64,000 nucleotides of DNA, from NCBI GenBank assembly GCA_944391055.1, contig CALXSF010000010.1, positions 1-64,000 on the forward strand, given 5' to 3'. This stretch comes from an uncultured Kiritimatiellota bacterium (GTDB lineage: Bacteria; Verrucomicrobiota; Kiritimatiellia; RFP12; DVOR01). The notes under the pieces were generated by a model, which was not told the DNA's origin, made no database searches, and saw only the letters and a list, made by a program, of their open reading frames with translations. The position numbers were made by a program, and so were the translations under genes. How positions within the stretch are numbered: the stretch's first letter is position 1; each line of letters opens with the position of its first letter. Positions 24,333-33,318 of this stretch are shown here, one piece after another.

Positions 24333-26732
24333 ATGTCCGAGGAACACAACCAAAAGGGGCGCAGCCTCTACTATCAGCGCTTTTCGGCGCAGCAGATGCC
24401 CTCCGGCGGCCCGGCCTACGCCACGCCGGCCTATGCCGCGCCCGTCTACGGCGACGCCGGCGGCTATGGCGGCGACCCCTTGGAGGACGTCGGCGGCAGC
24501 GCGATGAGCGTGGGCCGCATCATCCGCGTCTGCGCCAACCACTGGATGACCATCTTCGTCTTCCTCATCCTGGGCCTGCTGGCCGCCTTCGTCATCTTCC
24601 AGCTGCTCCCCACCAAGTGGGAGGCCAAGGCCTACTACGCCATGTCCGTCCAGGGCCGCTCCCTCGTCGCCGGCCAGCTTTATTCCGAGGGCGGCACCTC
24701 CGGCGGCGGCGTCTCGCCCCTCCAGGAGGTCTTCAACACCCGCCGCGAGCAGTTCAACACCCCCGCTGTCCAGAAGCGCGTCATCGACCTTTACCGCACC
24801 GAGCACAGCAGCAGCGCCGTCACCACCCAGGAGCTCATCCGCATCCTCCGCGAGGACACTGAGATGGAGCTCATCCCCCGCTCCCGCCTCGTCGAGGTCA
24901 CCGTCACCGCCGGCGACCCCGAGCTCGCCTCCAACCTCGCCAACGCCTACGTCTCCACCTGCGAATCCTTCATGGGCGACCAGAACAAGGCCGACGCCGA
25001 GCAGGCCGTCGCCTGGCTCACCACCATGCTCAACAACGAGGAGCTCGTCCTCGCCCAGCTCGACGACGAACTCCTCAACCTCCGCAAGAGCCGCAAGGTC
25101 GAGAGCCTCAACCGCGAGCGCGAGAAGACCCAATCCCGCCTCAACGCCCTCGATTCCCGCGCCATCGAGCTTGAGTCCCAGATCTCCGTGGCCAAGGAGC
25201 TCCAGGCCGCCCTCGCCATCATCAAGGAAGACCCCACCAAGTTCGGCACCCTCCCCGAGAGCATCCCCCGCTCCTCCGAGATCGCCGAGGCCTTCCAGCG
25301 CTGGCAGACCGCCTCGATGGACAAGCGCACCATGCTCACCCGCCTCACCGAGAACCACCCCGACGTCAAACTCAAGACCCGCGAGGAAGAGGTCTACCGC
25401 GACCAGTTCGTCGAGGCCGCCCAGCGCGCCTTCGACACCGGCAAATCCCAGCTCCAGTTCCTCGAGCGCCAGCGCCAGCCCGTCGTCGAGGAAGCCTCCA
25501 GCCTCCGCGCCCGCCTCGTCGCCCTCGACACCGAGGTCATCGGCGCCGAGATGGCCCTCCAGCAGCTCGAACGCTCCCGCGCCATCGAGGTCGAGAAGAC
25601 CGCCGAGATCCGCGAACGCTCCCGCGTCGCCCGCCTCAAGGCCGACGAGAACGCCGCCACCGTCAAGCCCATCCGCGCCGCCGAGCCCCCCGAGAAGCCC
25701 GCCAGCCCCAATCCCTACATCGTCTTCCTCACCGGCATCTTCGCCGGCCTGGCCTTCGGCGTCCTCTTCGTCCTCCTCCTCGACCACATGGAAGACAAGC
25801 TCGTCGGCGTCACCGACATCGAGCAGCGCCTCCGCCTCAAAGCCCTCGTCGTCTTCCCCCACCTCCGCCGCAAACAGCGCGCCCAGGTCGCCCTCATCAT
25901 GCACGACGAGCCCTTCTCCCAATACGCCGAATCCATGGCCGGGCTCCGCAACCTCCTCGACTCCCCCCGCTACCACGGCCTCACCCAGGTCATCCTCTGC
26001 ATGTCCACCCAGCCCGCCGAGGGCAAGACCTGCACCGCCACCAACCTCGCCATCGCCTACGCCCAATCCGGCCAGAAGACCCTCGTCGTCGACTTCGACA
26101 TGCGCCGCCCCCGCCTCGCCGGCATCTTCGGCCGCGCCAACGACTCCTTCCCCTCCCTCCCCCACGTCCTCGCCCACAACGACCCCGCCGCCTTCGACAC
26201 CCTCCCCCAGCGCTCCCAGGTCCCCAACCTCGACGTCGTCTACTCCCGCGCCTCCAACTCCATCAGCCCCTCCGTCCTCATGGGCACCAACATCATCACC
26301 GACTTCTTCGCCTGGGCCCGCAAGCGCTACGACCACATCATCATCGACTCCCCGCCCTTCGGCCTCGTCGGCGACGTCATCGTCCTCGCCAACCTCGCCG
26401 ACTCCGTCCTCCTCGTCGCCACCCCCGACAAGACCCGCTTCGGGCCCATCCAATTCGCCTCCCGCCGCCTCACCGAGGTCGGCGCCAAGATCCTCGGCGT
26501 CGTCGTCAACAACGTCGACTTCGGCCGCTGGGGCGGCTTCGGCAACTACGGCACGCGCTACGGCTACGCCACCAGCACCTACGTCCCCCGCGTCTCCAAG
26601 AAAGACCAGGCCAAAGGCAAGGAAAACCTCGACAACGCCGCCTTCACCGTCGACGCCCCCGTCGCCAAAGGCGCCCCCGCCTCCCCCGACGACCGCCCCA
26701 TCGACGACGCCCTCGCTTCCGACGACGACTGA
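24333..26732 (+). CDS. Chain-length determinant fused to BY-type tyrosine kinase (Wzc-like)
   Basis: 799 residues. Tyr/Pro-rich N-terminal cytosolic tail; first membrane segment IFVFLILGLLAAFVIFQLL (about residue 70); long periplasmic coiled coil; second segment VFLTGIFAGLAFGVLFVLLL (about 470); then the kinase: Walker A STQPAEGKTCTATNLA, Walker A' VVDFDMRRPRL, Walker B HIIIDSPPFGLVGD. A tyrosine cluster near the end (NYGTRYGYATSTYV) is a likely autophosphorylation site. It controls polymer length and export. ATG 24333 has GAAGGA at 9 nt; upstream ATGs lack one. A terminator follows. Confidence 0.93.
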   Translation: MSEEHNQKGRSLYYQRFSAQQMPSGGPAYATPAYAAPVYGDAGGYGGDPLEDVGGSAMSVGRIIRVCANHWMTIFVFLILGLLAAFVIFQLLPTKWEAKAYYAMSVQGRSLVAGQLYSEGGTSGGGVSPLQEVFNTRREQFNTPAVQKRVIDLYRTEHSSSAVTTQELIRILREDTEMELIPRSRLVEVTVTAGDPELASNLANAYVSTCESFMGDQNKADAEQAVAWLTTMLNNEELVLAQLDDELLNLRKSRKVESLNREREKTQSRLNALDSRAIELESQISVAKELQAALAIIKEDPTKFGTLPESIPRSSEIAEAFQRWQTASMDKRTMLTRLTENHPDVKLKTREEEVYRDQFVEAAQRAFDTGKSQLQFLERQRQPVVEEASSLRARLVALDTEVIGAEMALQQLERSRAIEVEKTAEIRERSRVARLKADENAATVKPIRAAEPPEKPASPNPYIVFLTGIFAGLAFGVLFVLLLDHMEDKLVGVTDIEQRLRLKALVVFPHLRRKQRAQVALIMHDEPFSQYAESMAGLRNLLDSPRYHGLTQVILCMSTQPAEGKTCTATNLAIAYAQSGQKTLVVDFDMRRPRLAGIFGRANDSFPSLPHVLAHNDPAAFDTLPQRSQVPNLDVVYSRASNSISPSVLMGTNIITDFFAWARKRYDHIIIDSPPFGLVGDVIVLANLADSVLLVATPDKTRFGPIQFASRRLTEVGAKILGVVVNNVDFGRWGGFGNYGTRYGYATSTYVPRVSKKDQAKGKENLDNAAFTVDAPVAKGAPASPDDRPIDDALASDDD

Positions 26733-26750
26733 CCCCGCCCGTCGCCCCCC

Positions 26751-26793
26751 AAAAAAGCGCCCCCGACCGCAAGGCCGGGGGCGCTTTTTTTTT
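26751..26793 (+). terminator. Intrinsic terminator of the exopolysaccharide cluster
   Basis: GCGCCCCCG (26757-26765) pairs with CGGGGGCGC (26776-26784) around an inner stem with a GCAA tetraloop, followed by nine T. Six A on the left may let it work from the other side too. Confidence 0.9.
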
Positions 26794-26836
26794 CGCCCAC
26801 CCCTCCCCCTCGGCAACGTGTTTGCGGGCCTCGTTT

Positions 26837-26902
26837 CCCGAAACCCGCCGTACCTCGACCCGAAACCCGCCGCACCCCGACCCGAGACGCGCCGCAGTCC
26901 GA
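26837..26902. repeat. 22-bp tandem repeat, three copies
   Basis: Units 26837-26858, 26859-26880 and 26881-26902 (first unit begins CCCGAAACCCGCCGTACCTC); units 1 and 2 differ at 2 positions, unit 3 is more diverged. It is the same family as 12638-12690 in opposite orientation. It lies about 40 bp upstream of a promoter-like TATGCTATCCT. Confidence 0.8.
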
Positions 26903-26956
26903 CCCCGGGCCGGCGCGGAAAAGACTTGATGGGGGGGCAGTATGCTATCCTTGTGG

Positions 26957-27023
26957 ACGTTCGGGGAAGCCTCCCCGGATGGCGCGCCCGTCCACGGCCC
27001 CCAAGGCCGGGGGCTTCCCTTTT
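26957..27023 (+). ncRNA. Candidate small RNA with own promoter and terminator
   Basis: A -10 like sequence (TATCCT 26946-26951) precedes a stem GTGGACG/CGTCCAC (26953-26959 with 26989-26995) that encloses a GGGG/CCCC hairpin. A second stem, GCCCCC/GGGGGC (26997-27014), is followed by TTCCCTTTT. There is no open reading frame. The layout fits a short stand-alone RNA, but it could also be an attenuator before the tRNA-Thr gene. Confidence 0.4.
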
Positions 27024-27099
27024 GGCGCGGGCGCGCGCGGGGCCCGCGCTTTTCCCTTGCGCGGGGGCGGCGCGTATGGTATCGTATGCGGCGTTTTGC

Positions 27100-27175
<76 letters not shown>

Positions 27176-27196
27176 TTCGCCCCGCGCAAAAACCGC

Positions 27197-27226
27197 TTGA
27201 CCGGGAAGGGTCGGGTGTGGTACAGT
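27197..27226 (+). promoter_or_regulatory. Promoter of tRNA-Thr copy 2 and tuf
   Basis: TTGACC (27197-27202), 18-nt spacer, TACAGT (27221-27226). A GCACCC/GGGTGC hairpin lies in the leader just before the tRNA. Confidence 0.6.
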
Positions 27227-27303
27227 GTGGGGACTTTCTGGGCGAAGCGTCGTTTGGCGCGGAGCCTGGGAAGGCACGGGCACCCGTGAGAGGGTGCGTT
27301 TGT

Positions 27304-27379
<76 letters not shown>

Positions 27380-27418
27380 TGTCAACCACCCCACTTCTGT
27401 TCACAGGAGTACGAGAAA

Positions 27419-28624
<1,206 letters not shown>

Positions 28625-28647
28625 GCCGCTCCGGCTTTCCTGTGAAC

Positions 28648-28677
28648 GCCCCGGGGCGGCGGCCCCGCCCCGGGGGC
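28648..28677 (+). terminator. GC hairpin after tuf
   Basis: GCCCCGGGGCGG pairs with CCGCCCCGGGGGC (one bulge). It lacks a T-run (CTTCTCT follows), so it may only reduce readthrough into rpmG-secE. Confidence 0.5.
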
Positions 28678-28712
28678 TTCTCTGGGAGGCGGAGGGCGAA
28701 GGAGAGCACGAG

Positions 28713-28865
28713 ATGCCCCGCGACCTCGCGATTTTGGCCTGCACCGAGTGCAAGCGCCGCAACTACACCACCACTCGCAACAAGAAGACGCAGACCGAGC
28801 GCGTCGAGCTCATGAAGTTCTGCCCCTTCGAGCGGAAGCGCACGCTTCACCGCGAGACCAAGTAA
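28713..28865 (+). CDS. rpmG: 50S ribosomal protein bL33
   Basis: 50 residues. [18 protein letters not shown] and [16 protein letters not shown] are the bL33 signature. The Cys pairs are C-x2-C at the start but a lone Cys near the end, so the zinc site is incomplete. GAAGGAGA lies before ATG 28713. Position between tuf and tRNA-Trp/secE is usual. Confidence 0.93.
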   Translation: MPRDLAILACTECKRRNYTTTRNKKTQTERVELMKFCPFERKRTLHRETK

Positions 28866-28888
28866 CCTTTTAAGGAACGTCGCCGCAC

Positions 28889-28962
28889 AGGGTGTTAGTT
28901 CAATGGCAGAGCAGCAGTCTCCAAAACTGCCTATGGGGGTTCGAATCCCTCACACCCTGCCA
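28889..28962 (+). tRNA. tRNA-Trp (CCA)
   Basis: 74 nt with encoded CCA. Acceptor AGGGTGT/ACACCCT, D-stem GTTC/GAGC, anticodon stem GCAGT/ACTGC, loop CTCCAAA (anticodon CCA), T-arm GGGGG-TTCGAAT-CCCTC. Lies between rpmG and secE, a common arrangement. Confidence 0.95.
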
Positions 28963-28987
28963 TAACGCGACGGAAGGCATGCGCACT

Positions 28988-29179
28988 ATGCAGAAAATCC
29001 GGCAGTTCTTAGAAGACGTGGCTTTGGAGGCCCGGCGCATCAGCTGGCCTGCCCGCCAGGAGCTCGTCGAATCCTCGGTCGTCGTCATCGCCTTCATCGT
29101 CATCCTGGCCGTCGTCATCATGCTGTGCGACGAGGCCATCCGCCTGGTGCTTCAGGAAATCTTCAAGCTGGCGGCCTAA
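28988..29179 (+). CDS. secE: Preprotein translocase subunit SecE
   Basis: 63 residues, the short one-segment form. Amphipathic QKIRQFLEDVALEARRISWP, then membrane helix VVVIAFIVILAVVIMLC. ATG 28988 has GGAAGG at 10 nt; the ATG at 28979 is only 1 nt from that site. Next to nusG as usual. Confidence 0.93.
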   Translation: MQKIRQFLEDVALEARRISWPARQELVESSVVVIAFIVILAVVIMLCDEAIRLVLQEIFKLAA

Positions 29180-29205
29180 CCCTCTCAGATCGGACGCGCG
29201 CGACT

Positions 29206-29850
29206 ATGGCAGAGTGCGAGAAGCAATGGTATGTGCTCCAGACCCTCACGGGACAGGAGCAGAAGGCGCAGCGCCAGATCGTCGCCCAGGCCCGCAGCGC
29301 CGGGCTCTGCGAGTTCTTCGACATCCCCGCCGAGCCGTCGCGGGGCGAGACGCTCAACGACTTCAACGTCGTGGTCCCCACCGAGCGCGTCAAGGAGATC
29401 AAGGACGGCAAGCAGCGGATCGTCACGCGCCGGCTCTGCCCCGGCTACGTCGTGCTCCGCATGGCCCTTTACGCGGATGCCTCGCTGCGGCAGATCAACC
29501 AGGAGCTGTGGCAGTTCATCCTCAACATCCCCGGCGTCACCGGCTTCGTCGGCTGCAAGCGCGGCACCAACCAGAAGCCGCGGCCCATCACCGACGAGGA
29601 GGCGGCCAACCTCATCCGCCGCGTCGCCGCCGAGGACAAGCGCAAGCCCAGGCTCAAGGTCGTCTTCCAGGTCGGCGAGACCGTGCGCGTGACCGAAGGC
29701 CCCTTCATGAATTTCAACGGCGTTATCGAACAAATCGATCCTGACAGCGGGCGCCTGCAAATCTCCGTCTCGATTTTCGGACGCAGCGCCCCCGTCACGC
29801 TCGAATACTGGCAGGTGGAGCGGATCACCGAGCACCCCGAGGGCGTCTGA
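29206..29850 (+). CDS. nusG: Transcription antitermination factor NusG
   Basis: 214 residues, about 30 longer than E. coli NusG. NGN domain begins KQWYVLQTLTGQEQKAQRQI; RRLCPGYVVLRM and PGVTGFVG follow; C-terminal KOW domain VGETVRVTEGPFMNFNGVIE. The extra residues lie in the NGN loop (SRGETLNDFNVVVPTERVKE). Binds RNA polymerase and links it to ribosomes or Rho. Confidence 0.95.
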   Translation: MAECEKQWYVLQTLTGQEQKAQRQIVAQARSAGLCEFFDIPAEPSRGETLNDFNVVVPTERVKEIKDGKQRIVTRRLCPGYVVLRMALYADASLRQINQELWQFILNIPGVTGFVGCKRGTNQKPRPITDEEAANLIRRVAAEDKRKPRLKVVFQVGETVRVTEGPFMNFNGVIEQIDPDSGRLQISVSIFGRSAPVTLEYWQVERITEHPEGV

Positions 29851-29941
29851 CGCCCTCCGCCTTTATTCGGCTGCGTCAACGGCCGTGCGTCTGCACCGGA
29901 AGGATCCCGGGAGCGCGGCATAAGACAAAGGACCACCCAAA

Positions 29942-30367
29942 ATGGCCAAGAAAGTAACCGGGATGATCAAGCTCCAGATTCAGGCTGGGGCCGCCAATCC
30001 CGCGCCGCCCGTGGGCCCCGCCCTCGGCTCCCACGGCGTCAACATCATGGCGTTCTGCAAAGAGTTCAACGCCAAGACCCAGGACAAGGGCGGGCTGATG
30101 ATCCCCGTGGTCATCACCGTCTACGCCGACCGCTCCTTCACCTTCATCCTCAAGAGCCCGCCCGCCGCGGCCCTCATCAAGAAGTACGCCAACCTGCCCA
30201 AGGGCTCCGGCAAGCCCAACACCGAGAAGGTCGGCAAAATCACCCGCGCCCAGATCGCCGAGATCGTCAAGATCAAGGCCGAGGACCTCAACGCCTCCGA
30301 CCCCGAGGCCGCCGCGCGCATGATCGAGGGCACCGCCCGCCAGATGGGCGTGGACGTCGTTGACTGA
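29942..30367 (+). CDS. rplK: 50S ribosomal protein uL11
   Basis: 141 residues; [20 protein letters not shown] and the C-terminal rRNA-binding domain ([20 protein letters not shown]) are typical. Start has AAAGGA upstream in a 91-nt gap after nusG. Confidence 0.97.
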   Translation: MAKKVTGMIKLQIQAGAANPAPPVGPALGSHGVNIMAFCKEFNAKTQDKGGLMIPVVITVYADRSFTFILKSPPAAALIKKYANLPKGSGKPNTEKVGKITRAQIAEIVKIKAEDLNASDPEAAARMIEGTARQMGVDVVD

Positions 30368-30378
30368 GGAGAGCAGCC

Positions 30379-31062
<684 letters not shown>

Positions 31063-31066
31063 TGCC

Positions 31067-31606
31067 ATGTCCAACCAGAAGAAACGCCCCGAAGTCGTCG
31101 CCATCTACGCCGAGGTCTCCGAGTTTCTCGCCGGCAAGGAATTCGCCTTCCTGCTGAACTTCGGCGGGCTGACCGTCGCCCAGATCTCCGACCTGCGCCG
31201 CCAGCTCTCCGGCAAGGGCGCGCGGATGATGGTGATCAAGAACGCCTTCATCGCCAAGGCCCTCGGCGAGCGCGGCATCGCCTTCCCCGAAGGCGTGCTC
31301 AGCGGCCCCACCGCCGTCATCGCCGGCCAGGGCGACATCGCCGACGCCGCCAAGACCGTGGTCGACTTCGTCAAGAAGAACGAGAAGGCCTCCATCAAGG
31401 CCGGCCTCATGGCCGACGCCGTCATCACCGAGGCGCAGGTGAACACGCTCTCCGAGCTCATCTCCCTCGCCGCCCAGCAGGCCCGCCTGCTCGGCACCCT
31501 CCAGGCCCCCGCCTCCAAGATGGCCCGCGTCCTCCAGGCGAAGGTCGACAAGGAAGGCGCCCCCGCTTCCGCCGACGGCAGCGCCGACGGCACCCCTGCG
31601 GCCTAA
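31067..31606 (+). CDS. rplJ: 50S ribosomal protein uL10
   Basis: 179 residues; stalk base protein. FAFLLNFGGLTVAQISDLRRQL and MMVIKNAFIAKAL match the 23S-binding domain; the C-terminal helix that carries bL12 dimers follows. AAGGAGTA just before the start overlaps the rplA stop. Confidence 0.95.
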   Translation: MSNQKKRPEVVAIYAEVSEFLAGKEFAFLLNFGGLTVAQISDLRRQLSGKGARMMVIKNAFIAKALGERGIAFPEGVLSGPTAVIAGQGDIADAAKTVVDFVKKNEKASIKAGLMADAVITEAQVNTLSELISLAAQQARLLGTLQAPASKMARVLQAKVDKEGAPASADGSADGTPAA

Positions 31607-31620
31607 ACGCCGTGTCGTAA

Positions 31621-31676
31621 AACCGCGCCGGGCCCGCCCGGCGCACCCCCCTCCCGGGGCCCGACCCCGGGCGGTT
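31621..31676 (+). promoter_or_regulatory. Structured rplJ-rplL spacer (two hairpins in an outer stem)
   Basis: GCGCCGGG/CCCGGCGC (31625-31644) and CCCGGGG/CCCCGGG (31653-31671) are perfect hairpins. AACC (31621) can pair with GGTT (31673) to close a three-way junction. No T-run. It probably sets the bL12 to uL10 ratio or is a processing site. Confidence 0.5.
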
Positions 31677-31698
31677 ACACCAAGGAAAGAGAAGAACC

Positions 31699-32064
31699 AT
31701 GACCCAGGAAGAAATCATCGACGCCCTCTCCGGCATGACCGTGCTCCAGATCGCCGAGCTCGTCAAGGCCCTTGAAGAGAAGTGGGGCGTCTCCGCCGCC
31801 GCCCCCGTCGCCGTCGCCGCCGCCGGCGCCGCCGCCCCCGCCGCCGAGGAGAAGACCGAGTTCGACGTCATCCTCGCCGAGGTCGGCGCCAACAAGATCG
31901 CCGTCATCAAGGAGGTCCGCACCATCACCGGTCTCGGCCTCAAGGACGCCAAGGATCTCGTCGAGGGCGCCCCCAAGCCCGTCAAGCAGGGCGTCGACAA
32001 GGACGAGGCCGCCAAGATCAAGGAGGCCCTCGAGAAGGCCGGCGCCAAGGTCGAGGTCAAGTAA
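31699..32064 (+). CDS. rplL: 50S ribosomal protein bL7/L12
   Basis: 121 residues. N-terminal dimer domain ([20 protein letters not shown]), Ala-rich hinge, C-terminal factor-binding domain ([32 protein letters not shown]). AAAGGAAAGAGAAG precedes ATG 31699. Followed by a terminator, not rpoB. Confidence 0.97.
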   Translation: MTQEEIIDALSGMTVLQIAELVKALEEKWGVSAAAPVAVAAAGAAAPAAEEKTEFDVILAEVGANKIAVIKEVRTITGLGLKDAKDLVEGAPKPVKQGVDKDEAAKIKEALEKAGAKVEVK

Positions 32065-32085
32065 CCTCCTCCGGCCCAGCCGACG

Positions 32086-32116
32086 AAAAGCCCCGGGTTC
32101 GCCCGGGGCTTTTTTT
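32086..32116 (+). terminator. Intrinsic terminator after rplL
   Basis: AGCCCCGGG pairs with CCCGGGGCT around a short TTCG-type loop, preceded by AAA and followed by seven T. Confidence 0.92.
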
Positions 32117-32269
32117 GTGCCAGCGCCCCCTCCCTTCGGCAGGATTGTGTGCGTTCTGCCGTATGCGGTTTTCCTTTTCCCTTCGGGGCTCGGCACCCGC
32201 GCGCACGGTTGTGCCATACTTTTTTTGTGCGGTGCCGTGTTCGGCGCCCGAAGCGACGGAGAGCATGCG

Positions 32270-33298
32270 ATGAGGACAGTGAGCGGTTCGCAGGGATTGT
32301 CCAGACGGGCCTTCTTGGGAGGGATGGCGGGGCTTGCCGCGGGGGCGGCGATGGGCGCGGGGAGGCCGACCGGGGCGGCGGCGGACTTCACCTTCCTCCT
32401 CTGCTCCGACCTGCACGCGCAGGACGTGCCGCAGGGCGAGCGCATCCTCCGCGACATCCTGGCCGCCGCGCGTGGGGCCAATGCGGATTTCATCGTCCAA
32501 TTGGGGGACTTCCTGCGCCCCGACGCCGCGGCCCTGCGCGCCATCTGGGAGGACAAGGACCCCGAGACCGGCTTCGCCGGCGGCCGCTATCTCGCCATCG
32601 GCAACCACGACCTGGACAGTTTCTCGCGGGAGGCCTTCTGCAAGGCCTTCATCGACACCTCCGACCCCCACACGCCCACGGCCGCCCCCTACTACTCCTT
32701 TGACCACAAAGGCGTCCACTTCGTTTTCCTGGACGGCAACCTGACGAACACCTCCTTCCGCCTCGACGACGCGCAGCTGGCGTGGCTCCGGCGCGACTTG
32801 GAGGCGGCGCAGTGCCGCTGCCTCCTCTTCTCCCACGAAAGCGTCGACCACGAGCTGGCCAACGGGCGGGAGATCCAAACCCTTTTGGGCGAGGTGAACC
32901 GCGCCGCCGGCTGGCGCAAGGTCGTGGCCGCCTTCTCCGGCCACAACCACAGCAACTACGACCGCTCCATCGGCGGCATCCGCTACATCCAGATCAACTC
33001 CGCCGCCTACGTCTGGATTGGGAAGGACACGCAGGCCGAGAAGCGCCACCCGCCCGAGATCCTCGCCCGCTACTCGCTGATGCGCAAATCCATCCCTTAC
33101 GACCGCACGCTCTTTGCCGTGGTGCGCGTCGACGCGGAGGGCCTCCACCTCACCGGCACGGAAGGCCGCTTCGTCGCGCCGACCCCGGAGGAGTTGGGCC
33201 TGACCGACCCCATCCTCTCCACGAACAACTGCCCGCTGGTGCCGTGGATCCGGGACGCCGAGATCCCCTTCCGCGGCCAACCGCCCGCCCTCGCCTGA
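32270..33298 (+). CDS. Tat-exported calcineurin-like metallophosphoesterase
   Basis: 342 residues. Twin-arginine signal LSRRAFLGGMAG then an Ala/Gly-rich core. Metal-binding motifs appear in order: CSDLHAQ (D-x-H), QLGDFL, AIGNHDLD, LLFSHES and FSGHNHSNY. Tat export suggests folding with metals in the cytoplasm. It likely cleaves phosphate esters in the periplasm. ATG 32270 has GGAGA at 9 nt, and TGTGCCATACT at about 32210 may be its promoter. The next gene starts 20 nt on and may be co-transcribed. Confidence 0.9.
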   Translation: MRTVSGSQGLSRRAFLGGMAGLAAGAAMGAGRPTGAAADFTFLLCSDLHAQDVPQGERILRDILAAARGANADFIVQLGDFLRPDAAALRAIWEDKDPETGFAGGRYLAIGNHDLDSFSREAFCKAFIDTSDPHTPTAAPYYSFDHKGVHFVFLDGNLTNTSFRLDDAQLAWLRRDLEAAQCRCLLFSHESVDHELANGREIQTLLGEVNRAAGWRKVVAAFSGHNHSNYDRSIGGIRYIQINSAAYVWIGKDTQAEKRHPPEILARYSLMRKSIPYDRTLFAVVRVDAEGLHLTGTEGRFVAPTPEELGLTDPILSTNNCPLVPWIRDAEIPFRGQPPALA

Positions 33299-33318
33299 CC
33301 CTCCGCCCGGGAGACCCC

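Noticed and set aside
23961-26816. 951-codon minus-strand frame opposite the Wzc-like gene
   Set aside because: The plus-strand frame has complete Walker motifs and membrane segments; this one is Gly/Asp/Val-rich filler.
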